A DNA stretch of 50,515 nucleotides from Rossellomorea vietnamensis (GTDB lineage Bacteria > Bacillota > Bacilli > Bacillales > Bacillaceae_B): NCBI RefSeq assembly GCF_001305855.1, contig NZ_LIXZ01000023.1, positions 1-50,515 on the forward strand, in the 5' to 3' direction. This document shows positions 25,882 to 35,807 of this stretch, piece after piece. The notes under the pieces were generated by a model. That model searched no databases. It saw only the letters and a list, made by a program, of their open reading frames with translations, and was not told the origin of the DNA. The position numbers and the translations under genes are program-made. Position 1 is the stretch's first letter; each line of letters begins with the position of its first letter.

Positions 25882-27714
25882 ATGAAACCGATGCTCCCTA
25901 CATTACGTCATGAACTTCCTCCAGGTAAAGACTGGCTTTATGAAGTGAAATATGATGGCTTCCGCGGCATTTTATCCGTTCAATCCTCTGATCAAATCAC
26001 CCTTCAAAGCCGGAATGGGAAAGAACTTCTAATTCATTTCCCTGAGATTAAGAAGCAAATTCAACAATTACTGGATGAACGCGCATTTCCCCTCCCTTTC
26101 GTATTGGATGGTGAGGTTGCATTATTACGCTCCTCCTTCAGCACGGAGTTCCAGGAACTTCAGGTTAGGGGGAGGATGCGGAATGATCAAAAAATCCAGC
26201 AAGCCGCTGGCAGTAGACCTGTTACATTCTTAGTATTTGATTTACTTCAGCTTGAGAAGAAATCATTTATCCAGGAACCCTATATTACAAGAAAAGAAAA
26301 ACTGAAAGAGGTGTTCACCTCCCTGCAATTACCGCTGGAACCTGCTCCTTCCCACCCTTCGACTTTGCAAATGGTTCCATATGACAAAAACCTTGAGAAA
26401 GTGTGGGAGCTCGTTGAAAATGAGGAAGGGGAAGGGGTTGTCGCGAAGAGGGATCAGAGTAAATGGGACGCGGGTAAACGAAGTACTAACTGGATCAAAT
26501 GTAAGAATTGGAAACATTGCCAATGCTTTATCACCGCACTGGATGATGCGAATGATTATTTCCACATCGGTGTATACGATAACGGACAAGTCTTGCCGAT
26601 CGGCTTATTTCATTTCGGTTTATCAGCTGAGGAAAAAAGAACGGTGAAAACGACAATTAAGCAAAACAGTACAGGAAAGAACCATTCTCTTTACTATATA
26701 GATCCGGCCATCACCGTAGAAATAATCTATCTGCAATGGCATGAAGGAAAGCTTCGGGAACCCCATTTTAAACAATTCCTTTTTTCCACTCCACCGGAAG
26801 CATGTACACTTGACCAATTTATGATGGACGAAGCCTCTCTTCCAAGAAAGGTAGATATCACTCACCCTGAAAAGAATTTGTTTCGGGAGCTTCCCATGAC
26901 GAAACTGGATTATATCCGATTCCTTCGAAAGATGTCCGTGGTGATTTTGCCATTCTTAAAGAACAGGCCCTTGACCTGCATTCGATTCCCCCACGGGGTT
27001 TTCGGAGAATCCTTTTACCAAAAGAATACTCCTGATTATTCTCCTGCCTTTGTCGAAACATACCAGGAGGATCGAATCCATTACACCCTTTGCAATAATC
27101 TTGAAACGTTGATATGGCTTGGAAATCAGTTGGCACTTGAATTTCATGTCCCCTTTCAAAAAGCAGGGGAAGAATACGTCAATGAGGTAGTCTTTGACTT
27201 AGATCCACCAAGCCGGGATCATTTTTCACTGGCCGTTAAAGCAGCCACAATCATGAAAGGGTTATTTGACGGGTTGAATCTGCAGAGCTTTGTCAAAACA
27301 TCGGGAAATAAGGGGCTTCAAGTGTATATCCCCCTCCCTCCCGGATACACGTGGAAAGACACGGGCTTATTTACAGAATTCATTGCTCACTACCTTGTAA
27401 ACAATAACCCGGGGGATTTCACGACCGAGCGGTTAAAGAAGAACCGAAAAGGCAGACTGTACGTGGATTATATTCAACACGGAGAAGGCAAAACGATCAT
27501 TGCCCCCTATTCATTGAGAGGGAATGAAGATGCTTTGGTCGCCACTCCCCTATGGTGGGATGAAGTGAATGAAGATCTCGACCCCGAACGGTTTACCATT
27601 GACGTAGTCTTAAGAAGATTTCAGGAGAAAGGATGTCCCTTTACCGGCTTTGATCGGGTGAAGGAATTTCAGCCATTTGACCAAGTGATTGATTTTTTGA
27701 AAAATCAGCTCTAA
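25882..27714 (+). CDS. ligD: LigD: ATP-dependent DNA ligase with polymerase domain
   Basis: 610 residues in the order ligase then polymerase, as in B. subtilis LigD, and without the phosphoesterase domain of mycobacterial or pseudomonad LigD. The ligase active site is Lys23 in EVKYDGFR. The primase-like polymerase part starts near residue 310 (VDITHPEKNLF), with the metal motif DLDPP and the TSGNKGLQVY segment. It seals and fills broken ends held by Ku. ATG at 25882 follows AAAAAAAGGTGA. It ends at a hairpin region shared with dapF. Confidence 0.95.
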   Translation: MKPMLPTLRHELPPGKDWLYEVKYDGFRGILSVQSSDQITLQSRNGKELLIHFPEIKKQIQQLLDERAFPLPFVLDGEVALLRSSFSTEFQELQVRGRMRNDQKIQQAAGSRPVTFLVFDLLQLEKKSFIQEPYITRKEKLKEVFTSLQLPLEPAPSHPSTLQMVPYDKNLEKVWELVENEEGEGVVAKRDQSKWDAGKRSTNWIKCKNWKHCQCFITALDDANDYFHIGVYDNGQVLPIGLFHFGLSAEEKRTVKTTIKQNSTGKNHSLYYIDPAITVEIIYLQWHEGKLREPHFKQFLFSTPPEACTLDQFMMDEASLPRKVDITHPEKNLFRELPMTKLDYIRFLRKMSVVILPFLKNRPLTCIRFPHGVFGESFYQKNTPDYSPAFVETYQEDRIHYTLCNNLETLIWLGNQLALEFHVPFQKAGEEYVNEVVFDLDPPSRDHFSLAVKAATIMKGLFDGLNLQSFVKTSGNKGLQVYIPLPPGYTWKDTGLFTEFIAHYLVNNNPGDFTTERLKKNRKGRLYVDYIQHGEGKTIIAPYSLRGNEDALVATPLWWDEVNEDLDPERFTIDVVLRRFQEKGCPFTGFDRVKEFQPFDQVIDFLKNQL

Positions 27715-27716
27715 AC

Positions 27717-27754
27717 AAATAAAGAGGGCACCCCGAAATTATAGGGGCACCCTC
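27717..27754 (-). terminator. Terminator hairpin between ligD and dapF
   Basis: GAGGG..CCCC pairs with GGGG..CCCTC around a small internal mismatch and a nine-base loop. The minus-strand side continues TTTATTTG, so it mainly serves dapF. Confidence 0.65.
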
Positions 27755-27774
27755 CTTGGCTATCCTTTGGTTAT

Positions 27775-28770
27775 CTATGCGCTCATGAACACTTTGCTTT
27801 CGACGATTGACTTGGCATGGTTCTGTAAATGCTCATACATGCCCTCTTCAGAGAATTCCTGTCTTGACACTTCATGATACTGCTCGGGATTAGAAAGTGA
27901 CAATTCTAATTGGGATTGATAAAGATACGTTGCATTTCCAATCAACTCCATGTTATATCGTCCTTCTCCCAATTGGTTCACGACGACACGGACTTTTCCC
28001 CCGTTATTGTATACATCGATTTCCTGACCGAATTCGTTTTGCTGAAGTAAGCATGTTACAAGGCTGGAAGCAGACATGGCTGTCCCACACGCATTTGTGA
28101 AGCCCACGCCTCGTTCATACGTACGGACATAGATGGATCCCTTTTCCAGTGGATGAACAAAACTTACATTGACTCCATCTGGAAACAGATTACTCGGGCC
28201 ATTTACTGTTTCAGCAATGGATTTCTGCTCATTCGAGAGGATATGCTCTGTACCGACGACACTGATCAAATGGGGGTTCGGCACTGCCAGGGCAGAAAAT
28301 GTTAAATGATCTGATATTTCAGGGATGCTTTCATTCACCATCGTCTCACGATCGATGTTCATCGGCAGCTGATCCAGTTGAAAGAGGACAGGTGAAATTT
28401 CCACATTATATGTCGGGATGTTTTCGAAAATGGGTTCCTGTGAAGACACTCGAAGATCCGCTTTCATCGTTTGGACAACGATGGTCTCTTTCTCCAGCAG
28501 CTCACACACATAGCGGCCGACACATCGCAGGCCGTTTCCACACATTGATGCCTCTGAACCATCTGCGTTGAAGACCCGCATTCTGGCATCGCAATTCTCG
28601 CTTGGTAATACAAATAAGATCCCGTCTGCCCCGAAGGCCGACTTACGATCACATAGGGCCAAGGCAAGATTTTGTCTTGCTTCTTCCGTAAAATCATATC
28701 CATTTGTCATTTCATCAATAAGTAAAAAGTCATTTCCAGAGCCATGACATTTTATTAGATTCAAGTCCAT
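27775..28770 (-). CDS. dapF: Diaminopimelate epimerase, long form
   Basis: 331 residues; converts LL- to meso-diaminopimelate for lysine and peptidoglycan. The two catalytic cysteines are Cys83 in GNGLRCVGR and Cys228 in NACGTAMS. The core ends near residue 285, the usual full length, and is followed by some 45 extra residues (from about LSLSNPEQYH) of unknown role. ATG at 28770 has GGAGGGA upstream; the in-frame GTG at 28785 is part of that site. Confidence 0.94.
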   Translation of the reverse strand: MDLNLIKCHGSGNDFLLIDEMTNGYDFTEEARQNLALALCDRKSAFGADGILFVLPSENCDARMRVFNADGSEASMCGNGLRCVGRYVCELLEKETIVVQTMKADLRVSSQEPIFENIPTYNVEISPVLFQLDQLPMNIDRETMVNESIPEISDHLTFSALAVPNPHLISVVGTEHILSNEQKSIAETVNGPSNLFPDGVNVSFVHPLEKGSIYVRTYERGVGFTNACGTAMSASSLVTCLLQQNEFGQEIDVYNNGGKVRVVVNQLGEGRYNMELIGNATYLYQSQLELSLSNPEQYHEVSRQEFSEEGMYEHLQNHAKSIVESKVFMSA

Positions 28771-28822
28771 CGTGAATCCCTCCACGGTAATTTACTAGTA
28801 AACTATTCATAATAGTCTTAGC

Positions 28823-29230
28823 TTGCCACAAACAAGCTCATTACGCAATCCTCTTCCCTTCATTTTCAAAAATAGGACATATTCACAGTTGAATTATGTG
28901 GATCATTTCGAGACAATGGATATGGTGATAATGATGAAGGAAGATTACCGTTTTCGTTTTCAAGTCCATAAGGTGGAAGAAGCGGGTGATGACTATCAGT
29001 CAAGGGATGTCTCTGTGTTCGCCCGTATCTATAACGACAAAAAAGACCTCGTACATGAAGGTCTCTTTCGGGTGCGTTTCAATACGATCGGAATCTATCC
29101 TTTCCCTGCAGATGTAGGCCGCCAGATTTACTCAAAACAATTGCAGCGGCTGCTACTCATGGAATTGAAAAGGTATATCAAACCCCAAAGAAAATATCTT
29201 TCCCCAGGGGATTATAAACCTGTATGGTAG
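28823..29230 (+). CDS. Unknown soluble protein, up to 135 residues
   Basis: A frame of 135 codons whose C-terminal part (from about YRFRFQVHKVEE to the end) has protein-like composition, with charged and aromatic residues and no membrane segment. The start is unclear. TTG at 28823 has no ribosome site, and inner TTG/GTG/ATG codons (28892-28930) also lack a good one. I do not recognise a family. Orientation is between divergent dapF and the convergent EAL/HDOD gene. Confidence 0.5.
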   Translation: MPQTSSLRNPLPFIFKNRTYSQLNYVDHFETMDMVIMMKEDYRFRFQVHKVEEAGDDYQSRDVSVFARIYNDKKDLVHEGLFRVRFNTIGIYPFPADVGRQIYSKQLQRLLLMELKRYIKPQRKYLSPGDYKPVW

Positions 29231-29232
29231 CA

Positions 29233-30480
29233 TTATGTCAGCTCGGTTACTTCATGATTCAAAAGCTCTTCCGTCCATTTACAGGAAAGGTGATAACTCT
29301 CCATCACTTCCCTTTTGTTTAACTTCAATTCGGTCATTTTCATTTCGATCTCTGTCCACTTCGTCTGTTCAATGGAGACGACGAGTTCCAATATTTTCTT
29401 AAGGTCATTACGGGACCCCGTTAACGCATTGCAAATATCGTCATTCAAAGGTAAATCCATCAAGATGCGGTCGATCGGCATGGAAAGGATGACATCCATC
29501 AACGAAAACATACCTGTCAGGAAGTAACTTGATTTAATGGATGTCCGATTCTGTTTTTCTGCCAGCAGCTCACACATCTTCGCCCTCGTCAAACATAATG
29601 TAATCACTTCATTATCTAATTGTCTCTTCTTCCCCGCCTGTTCCCTGACTGCCAAAATGTAGATCCATCGTTTGATTTCCACAAGACCTAACAGAACAAT
29701 GGCCTGACGGATGGAATGAATCTTATGTTTCGGGCGGTAAGCCGGAGAGTTGATCAATTTCAATAATTTATATGACAGTGAAAGGTCCTGTTCGATCAAT
29801 TGACTGATCTTTTCAATGTTCGGCTCCGTCATTTCCAGGCTTTGAATAATGGTGTAATACGAATGAAAATAAGTCGGGACATCCTGAGTGGCGATGATCT
29901 TCGGCTTACTGAAGAAATAGCCCTGAAAGAAATGATACCCTTTCCCCAACGCTTCTTCGTACTGGTCCTCGGTTTCCACTTTTTCAGCAAGGAGCCTGTA
30001 ACCCAGTAAATTAGAAAGAACCTCAATGCTTCCCCGCTCTGTATAAGTTGTATTCATGAAATCCACCTTCACATAATCAGCCAGTTTCATCAATTCCCTG
30101 AAATATGGATTCAATTCATTGAATATAAAATCGTCCAATGCAATCTTATATCCCAAGTCTTTTAATTCCTGACAAACGGCCAGCACATCCGGCCCCGGAA
30201 CTACACTCTCGAGAATTTCCACCACGACCTCCCGCGGATTAAAATATGTCGGGACTCTCAGTCTTAGGAGATTCTCTGTGAAATTTATAAAACAAGGCTT
30301 GCCTGCTGAAAGGCTTTCCAGCCCGATATTTAAATAGCTGTTAATGATGACATCTGCGGTTGCCTGGTCCCCGTCAATCGATGGAAACATATTGATTTCA
30401 TTGTTTCGGTATAGAAGTTCATACGCCACCGTTTCTTGATTACGATTAAAAATTGGCTGCCGGGCTACAAATACTTCCAT
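29233..30480 (-). CDS. EAL-HDOD signalling protein (YuxH-like)
   Basis: 415 residues: an N-terminal EAL-type fold (about 1-195) and a C-terminal HDOD domain (about 200-400). In the EAL domain the signature is degenerate (YELLYR at 20-25 in place of the EAL triplet context), so it is unlikely to cut c-di-GMP and may only bind it or a partner. B. subtilis YuxH has the same layout. I choose ATG at 30480 because CAGGAGTG is just upstream; the frame extends to 30510. Function is unknown. Confidence 0.85.
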   Translation of the reverse strand: MEVFVARQPIFNRNQETVAYELLYRNNEINMFPSIDGDQATADVIINSYLNIGLESLSAGKPCFINFTENLLRLRVPTYFNPREVVVEILESVVPGPDVLAVCQELKDLGYKIALDDFIFNELNPYFRELMKLADYVKVDFMNTTYTERGSIEVLSNLLGYRLLAEKVETEDQYEEALGKGYHFFQGYFFSKPKIIATQDVPTYFHSYYTIIQSLEMTEPNIEKISQLIEQDLSLSYKLLKLINSPAYRPKHKIHSIRQAIVLLGLVEIKRWIYILAVREQAGKKRQLDNEVITLCLTRAKMCELLAEKQNRTSIKSSYFLTGMFSLMDVILSMPIDRILMDLPLNDDICNALTGSRNDLKKILELVVSIEQTKWTEIEMKMTELKLNKREVMESYHLSCKWTEELLNHEVTELT

Positions 30481-30633
30481 TAAAATCACTCCTGCGTTCC
30501 TGTTCAACATTTGTAAAAATAGTTAAAAAGATTCATATTTTTTCTTTAATAGTAACAAGAAATATGTGGAAAGTCCATGTAATTTGACATTAGTTGTAAA
30601 ATAAGGAAGTGAAACCTCGATTAAGCAGTCATA

Positions 30634-30676
30634 AAGAAGAGAGGCCCATCACCAAGTGTGATGGGCCTCTCTTCTT
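30634..30676 (-). terminator. Terminator of the NCS2 permease gene
   Basis: A 19-bp perfect stem (30634-30652 with 30658-30676) with a five-base loop lies just after the permease gene. T residues follow on the minus strand (TTTATG). Confidence 0.8.
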
Positions 30677-30692
30677 AAAATTCTTTATCGCT

Positions 30693-31982
30693 TTAATGAA
30701 TCGAATGAACAAAGAAATTCATCAGAAACAAAGCAGCGATGATATATAGAGGAATCGAAACTTCCCGCGCCTTCCCTGTAGCCAATTTTAATACTGGATA
30801 CAGAATAAAACCGATGGCAATTCCGTCCGCGATACTGTACGTAAACGGAATCATCGCGATGATGAAAATGGCGGGAAATGCCTCTGTCAGATCACGAAGA
30901 TCCATATGTCGTATATTTTGAATCATCAAACCTCCGATGATGATAAGTATCGGGGCGATGGCATGATCCGGAATCCACTTTAAATACGGTATGAACAACA
31001 CAGACCCCAAAAATAATACGCCCGTAGTCAAGCTTGTCAATCCAGTGCGGCCGCCTGCCGTCATGGCTGCTGCACTTTCCACCGTCGAGACTGTCGGACT
31101 CGTTCCGAAAAACCCGGATGTGAATGCGGAAAAAGCATTAGCTTGAAAGGCTTTAGAATATTTATGCGGTTGATCGATCATATCCGTATGACCATGAACG
31201 AGACCGATGTTTTCAAATACCAGCACCATCGTTACAGAGAAAACCGCAATCCAAAACGGAATTTCCATAATGGCACTAAACGATATTTGACCGAAAACCT
31301 GGCTGTATTCACTTAAGTGGAAAGAGCTTGATTGAATGGAAGGCTCAATCCCGAAGATGAATCCCAGCACTGTACCAAATGCGATACTCCATAAAAATTG
31401 ACCTTTTACATTACGGATGAAAAGAAAAATCGTAACCAGGAAAGTCAGCACAGTGGCTAACACCTTTAGCTCCCCAAAATCACCGATCATGATGATGGCA
31501 CTGTCACCTCTCTGGATGAGACCGCCTTTTTCAAGACCGATAAACATTAAAAACATCCCTAATCCTACAGTAATGGCTTCTTTTAATGTTTTGGGTATGG
31601 CTTCCGATAATACTTTAGAAAGCTTTGTAAATGCAATGATCATAAAGAGTATTCCTGAAATCACTATGACAGCTAATGCTTCCTGCCACGAAAGGCCTGA
31701 CGATTTTACCAGGGTGAATGTAAACATTGCATTAATTCCCATGCCCGGAACCAGAAGAATTGGCGCATTTGCCCAAAAGGCCATCACCAAACACCCAACG
31801 AAGGAAGCAAGTATCGTTGCCATGACTGCCCCTTCAAATGGAATTCCAGCTTCAGAAAGAATTAAAGCATTTACAGCGATGATGTAGACAATCGTAAAGT
31901 AACCGATCGCACCTGCCATCATCTCCTGTTTCATCGAAGTACCGTGATCCTTTAACTTAAAAATACCTCCACGTGCTTTCAT
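30693..31982 (-). CDS. NCS2 (AzgA-type) purine permease, PbuG/PbuO-like
   Basis: 429 residues with about 12-13 membrane helices. The sequence pattern (GMGINAMFTFTLV, FFGTSPTVSTVESAAAMTAGGRTGLTS) is that of the AzgA branch of the NCS2 family, which takes up guanine, hypoxanthine or adenine with protons. PbuG and PbuO of Bacillus belong here. ATG at 31982 follows AGGAAGAT. The leader of about 70 bases behind the promoter at 32054 has no purine riboswitch, unlike B. subtilis pbuG. Confidence 0.88.
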   Translation of the reverse strand: MKARGGIFKLKDHGTSMKQEMMAGAIGYFTIVYIIAVNALILSEAGIPFEGAVMATILASFVGCLVMAFWANAPILLVPGMGINAMFTFTLVKSSGLSWQEALAVIVISGILFMIIAFTKLSKVLSEAIPKTLKEAITVGLGMFLMFIGLEKGGLIQRGDSAIIMIGDFGELKVLATVLTFLVTIFLFIRNVKGQFLWSIAFGTVLGFIFGIEPSIQSSSFHLSEYSQVFGQISFSAIMEIPFWIAVFSVTMVLVFENIGLVHGHTDMIDQPHKYSKAFQANAFSAFTSGFFGTSPTVSTVESAAAMTAGGRTGLTSLTTGVLFLGSVLFIPYLKWIPDHAIAPILIIIGGLMIQNIRHMDLRDLTEAFPAIFIIAMIPFTYSIADGIAIGFILYPVLKLATGKAREVSIPLYIIAALFLMNFFVHSIH

Positions 31983-32053
31983 ATTATAATCTTCCTATAA
32001 AACTGCCCTCTCCCTACCCGCTCCTCCTGTAATAAGGGGAGCCACAAGATACT

Positions 32054-32082
32054 ATTCTAGCAAAAGGTCAGACGTTTGCCAA
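32054..32082 (-). promoter_or_regulatory. Probable sigma-A promoter of the NCS2 permease gene
   Basis: On the minus strand TTGGCA (32077-32082) and TAGAAT (32054-32059) are 17 bases apart. Confidence 0.65.
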
Positions 32083-32129
32083 TATGTATTTTGGTTAGTG
32101 TGGCATGATGGATTCACGTTCGTCCCCTT

Positions 32130-32163
32130 AAAAAAAAACGAGTCTCCAGTAAAAGAGACTCGT
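32130..32163 (-). terminator. Terminator of the rib operon
   Basis: ACGAGTCTC (32138-32146) pairs with GAGACTCGT (32155-32163), followed on the minus strand by eight or nine T. It lies just after ribH. Confidence 0.9.
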
Positions 32164-32171
32164 CCAAAACC

Positions 32172-32642
32172 TTATTTATCTATTTCGCGGATCAAATTTG
32201 CCATTTCGATGGCTGATACCGCTGCTTCCCATCCTTTGTTCCCGGCTTTTGTGCCGGCTCTTTCGATTGCCTGTTCGATGGTATCCGTCGTCAATACCCC
32301 AAAGATGACGGGTACATCTTCCTGCAGGCTAAGATTGGCCACTCCTTTAGCAACCTCTCCGCTTACGTATTCAAAGTGAGCGGTTGCTCCGCGGATGACC
32401 GTTCCCAATGTAACAACGGCATCATATTTCCCGGAACGTGCCAGTTTTTTGGCAATCATGGGGATTTCAAATGCACCCGGAACCCACGTAACGGAAACAT
32501 TCCCTTCTTCAACACCGTGTCTCTTCAAGGCATCTTCCGCCCCGCCCAGAAGCTTGGATGTGATGAACTCGTTGAAACGTGAAACGACAATGGCAACTCT
32601 TAATCCTGATCCTACTAAATTTCCTTCATAAATGGTTTTCAT
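32172..32642 (-). CDS. ribH: 6,7-dimethyl-8-ribityllumazine synthase
   Basis: 156 residues; joins the pyrimidine precursor with dihydroxybutanone phosphate to lumazine, forming 60-subunit shells in Bacillus around riboflavin synthase. Typical segments are [22 protein letters not shown] and [14 protein letters not shown], which carries the catalytic His. ATG at 32642 has AGGAGG upstream. It is the last gene of the operon. Confidence 0.97.
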   Translation of the reverse strand: MKTIYEGNLVGSGLRVAIVVSRFNEFITSKLLGGAEDALKRHGVEEGNVSVTWVPGAFEIPMIAKKLARSGKYDAVVTLGTVIRGATAHFEYVSGEVAKGVANLSLQEDVPVIFGVLTTDTIEQAIERAGTKAGNKGWEAAVSAIEMANLIREIDK

Positions 32643-32654
32643 CGTGCATTCCTC

Positions 32655-33848
32655 CTAAAATTTAAGTAAGTGTCCAAGCTTTGTATGCTTTGTTTTTAAA
32701 TACTTCTCATTTTCGAATTTCGCAGGCATCTGGATCGGCACCCGATCTGCGATTTCTAAACCGTATCCGTTAATCCCGGCAATCTTTCTCGGATTATTGG
32801 TCAATAGACGCATCTTGGTTATACCTAAATCTCTCAGGATCTGCGCTCCGATTCCGTATTCTCTTAAATCGTCACCAAAGCCCAGTTTCTCATTGGCTTC
32901 CACGGTGTCATAGCCTTCTTCCTGGAGCTTATAAGCCTTCAGTTTGTTTATTAATCCAATCCCACGGCCTTCTTGCCTCATATAAAGCAGAACACCCTTT
33001 CCTTCTTCTTCAATCTGGGTAAGGGCTGTAGCGAGCTGCGGGCCGCAATCACAGCGATTGGAACCGAAAACGTCCCCTGTCAGGCATTCGGAGTGTACCC
33101 GCACGAGGACATCCTCCCCCTCTGACCATTCCCCTTTTACAAGTGCGATATGCTCTTTTCCTGTAAGGTTTTCTGTGTACGCAACCGCTTTGAAGTTTCC
33201 GAATTCAGTCGGAAGTTCAATTTCCACTTCCCTCGTCACAAGCATTTCTTTCCTTCTTCTATACCTGATCAAATCTTCAATGGAAATGATTTTCAAATCC
33301 CATTTTTCAGCGATCTTCATTAACTCAGGCACCCTCGCCATCGTCCCGTCTTCATTCATGATTTCACAAATGACGCCTGATGGATGGGCACCTGCCAGAA
33401 CAGCCAGATCGATTGCTGCTTCTGTATGCCCTGCCCGTTTTAGAACCCCTCCATTTTTGGCGATAAGGGGAAATACATGACCGGGTCGTTTAAAATCTTC
33501 CGGAATTGAGTTCTCGTTCAACAATTCCTGTATGGTAGTCGATCTTTCAAATGCACTAATTCCTGTCTTGGCCGATTTATGATCAACGGAGATGGTGAAG
33601 GCCGTGCCATGTGGATCAGTATTTGACATCGTCATCGGCGAAAGCTTCAATTTATCTGCTATTTCCTCAGTTATAGGGGAACAGATCAAGCCTCTTCCTT
33701 CTTTAGCCATAAAATTGATGATGTCAGGAGTGGCTTTTTCCGCCAGGGCAATAAAGTCTCCCTCATTTTCACGATTTTCGTCATCCACAACGATGACGAC
33801 TTTACCTGCCTGTAAATCTTCCAGAACTTCTTCGATCTTATTAAACAT
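32655..33848 (-). CDS. ribBA: Bifunctional DHBP synthase / GTP cyclohydrolase II
   Basis: 397 residues. The N-terminal part (about 1-200) makes 3,4-dihydroxy-2-butanone 4-phosphate ([10 protein letters not shown] motif). The C-terminal part is GTP cyclohydrolase II with zinc cysteines in [17 protein letters not shown] and the RQEGRGIGL motif. Both activities start the two branches of riboflavin synthesis. The ATG at 33848 follows GAGGAGGGG; the frame is open further upstream but overlaps ribE. Confidence 0.97.
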   Translation of the reverse strand: MFNKIEEVLEDLQAGKVVIVVDDENRENEGDFIALAEKATPDIINFMAKEGRGLICSPITEEIADKLKLSPMTMSNTDPHGTAFTISVDHKSAKTGISAFERSTTIQELLNENSIPEDFKRPGHVFPLIAKNGGVLKRAGHTEAAIDLAVLAGAHPSGVICEIMNEDGTMARVPELMKIAEKWDLKIISIEDLIRYRRRKEMLVTREVEIELPTEFGNFKAVAYTENLTGKEHIALVKGEWSEGEDVLVRVHSECLTGDVFGSNRCDCGPQLATALTQIEEEGKGVLLYMRQEGRGIGLINKLKAYKLQEEGYDTVEANEKLGFGDDLREYGIGAQILRDLGITKMRLLTNNPRKIAGINGYGLEIADRVPIQMPAKFENEKYLKTKHTKLGHLLKF

Positions 33849-33864
33849 GGGGTAACCCCTCCTC

Positions 33865-34521
33865 TTAGTCAGCGAAACCATTTTGAGATAAAAAATCATA
33901 GCTGATGCTGCTTGACGTACTCTTAGACTGTTCCTTTGCTTCATAGAAACGATGAAAATATTTCGCCATTACATCGCATTCGATATTGACAAGGTCCCCT
34001 ACTTTCTTTCCTCCAAGAACCGTGTCTCCTCTTGTCTGAGGGATGAGCGAAATCGTAATGGTATTATTTTTCACCCCAAACACAGTAAGGGAGGTGCCGT
34101 CTATTGCGACCGACCCCCTCATGATGAATAGATGGCTCTGATATTCAGGAATGGAAATGTCCATATACCATGCATTTTCCACTTTCTCTACTCTCACGAT
34201 GGTCCCGATCCCGTCTACATGTCCGTTGACGAAATGACCGCCGAAACGGCCGTTTGCCGCCATGGCTCTTTCAAGATTCACTTTCGATCCACGGGCTAAA
34301 GTCCTTAAGGTGGTCCCTTCAAACGTTTCTGGCATGACATCAACCTGAAACTTGCTGGAGCTGAATGACGTGACGGTTAAACAGACCCCGTTCACACTGA
34401 TGCTGTCCCCGATATGGATATCCTCGAGAATGCGGCTCGCAGCGATCGTCAGTTCCATGGAAGAAGAAGATTTCTTCATGTGTTCGATCGATCCAATTTC
34501 TTCAATGATTCCAGTAAACAT
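33865..34521 (-). CDS. ribE: Riboflavin synthase alpha chain
   Basis: 218 residues made of two similar lumazine-binding repeats, starting at [10 protein letters not shown] and again near residue 97 (NGHVDGIG). It dismutates two lumazines to riboflavin. The ATG at 34521 has GGGGGAG upstream, inside the gap after ribD. Confidence 0.96.
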   Translation of the reverse strand: MFTGIIEEIGSIEHMKKSSSSMELTIAASRILEDIHIGDSISVNGVCLTVTSFSSSKFQVDVMPETFEGTTLRTLARGSKVNLERAMAANGRFGGHFVNGHVDGIGTIVRVEKVENAWYMDISIPEYQSHLFIMRGSVAIDGTSLTVFGVKNNTITISLIPQTRGDTVLGGKKVGDLVNIECDVMAKYFHRFYEAKEQSKSTSSSISYDFLSQNGFAD

Positions 34522-34534
34522 CCTTCTCCCCCTT

Positions 34535-35629
34535 TCACAAAGGTTCCCGTTTTGGCCGTGCGACAATTTTGATATCCTGTGCTACACGATCGAGGCTTGC
34601 GATCTCCATTTCCAATCCTTCTGCAATGGTTGGAAATCCTTTTCCCCCAAAACTCGTGTAGGCAGTATTTCCACCCACAAGCTTTGGAGACATATACATA
34701 ATCATTTCCTGAAAAGCTCTTTCCTCTAAGAAGGCGGAATGTATAGTAGAACCACCTTCTACATATAGGGAAACAATCTTGCGGGATCCCAGCTCTTTCA
34801 GGACAGAGTGAATGCCTATCTTATCTTCTGTAAGAGAAATGATTTCACATCCTCGATCGATATAAGGCGTCTTCCTTTCATCTTTGACCGAACTGCCTGT
34901 AAAGATGATGGTTCTACTTTCTAAATCCTCTACTACATGAGAATGGACCGGTGTACGCAAATAGGTATCTAATATTATTCGAATGGGGTTTTTTCCACCT
35001 TGGGGCAAACGGGTGGTAAGGTGTGGGTTATCTTGAATGACGGTATTGACTCCTACTAATATCGCGTCATGCCTGTGACGATCATAGTGGACATCGGTTC
35101 TTGAAGCTTCGGAGGTAATCCACTTACTGTCTCCCGAAGCAGATGCGGTTTTTCCATCTAATGTAACCGCCGTTTTTAGCGTGACATACGGGGTACCTTT
35201 TTGAATGAAGTGGAAAAAATGCTTATTTAGTTCCAGGGCTTCTTCTTCAAGCTCGCCCACCACCACTTCAATGCCTGCATCCCTTAATTGTTGAATTCCC
35301 CGTCCAGCCACTAGAGGATTGGGATCCCGGGTGGCAATATGGACTCTCTTTATCCCGCATGTGATCAGCGCTTGAGAACAGGGAGGTGTTTTCCCAAAGT
35401 GGGAACAAGGTTCAAGGGTAACGTAAATATCGCTTCCTTTCGCTTTGTCTCCTGCCATTTTAATGGCATTCACTTCTGCATGACCTTCTCCCGCTTTCAG
35501 ATGTGCACCTGTTCCGACAATCTCTCCATTTTTGACCACCACAGCCCCTACCACAGGGTTTGGCGAGGTCTGGCCGAGAGTTGCCTCTGCCATTGAAATG
35601 GCAAGCTTCATATAATGGGTACGATTCAC
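34535..35629 (-). CDS. ribD: Bifunctional riboflavin deaminase/reductase
   Basis: 364 residues. The N-terminal deaminase has the zinc motif HAEVN and the PCSHFGKTPPC segment. The C-terminal reductase starts near residue 148 (VTLKTAVTLDGKTA). It performs the second and third steps of the GTP branch. The start is GTG at 35629, eight bases after GGGAGG. It is the first gene of ribD-ribE-ribBA-ribH, as in B. subtilis, behind an FMN riboswitch. Confidence 0.97.
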   Translation of the reverse strand: MNRTHYMKLAISMAEATLGQTSPNPVVGAVVVKNGEIVGTGAHLKAGEGHAEVNAIKMAGDKAKGSDIYVTLEPCSHFGKTPPCSQALITCGIKRVHIATRDPNPLVAGRGIQQLRDAGIEVVVGELEEEALELNKHFFHFIQKGTPYVTLKTAVTLDGKTASASGDSKWITSEASRTDVHYDRHRHDAILVGVNTVIQDNPHLTTRLPQGGKNPIRIILDTYLRTPVHSHVVEDLESRTIIFTGSSVKDERKTPYIDRGCEIISLTEDKIGIHSVLKELGSRKIVSLYVEGGSTIHSAFLEERAFQEMIMYMSPKLVGGNTAYTSFGGKGFPTIAEGLEMEIASLDRVAQDIKIVARPKREPL

Positions 35630-35666
35630 TTGTTGTACCTCCCTTCTTGCAAAAATACTATCCAGA

Positions 35667-35700
35667 AATAAAGAAACCCCAAGTAACGTTCTACTTGGGG
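35667..35700 (-). terminator. FMN riboswitch expression-platform terminator
   Basis: CCCCAAGTA (35677-35685) pairs with TACTTGGGG (35692-35700), followed on the minus strand by TTTCTTTATTTC, between the aptamer and ribD. Confidence 0.9.
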
Positions 35701-35807
35701 GAAGTTGGCATGACTAAATAAAGCATTTGATCTGATGTTTCAGAAAGGAAAAATCATCCATGTCCACTGACCGGACTCCTCCTTTTTGCATCAACTAAAT
35801 GCTGCCG

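Noticed and set aside
31983..32053. A purine riboswitch before the NCS2 permease gene
   Set aside because: The short leader after the promoter has none of the conserved purine aptamer loops.
33058..33480. A 140-codon plus-strand frame within ribBA
   Set aside because: It is a shadow of a conserved gene with Ser/Thr/Pro-rich composition and no ribosome site.
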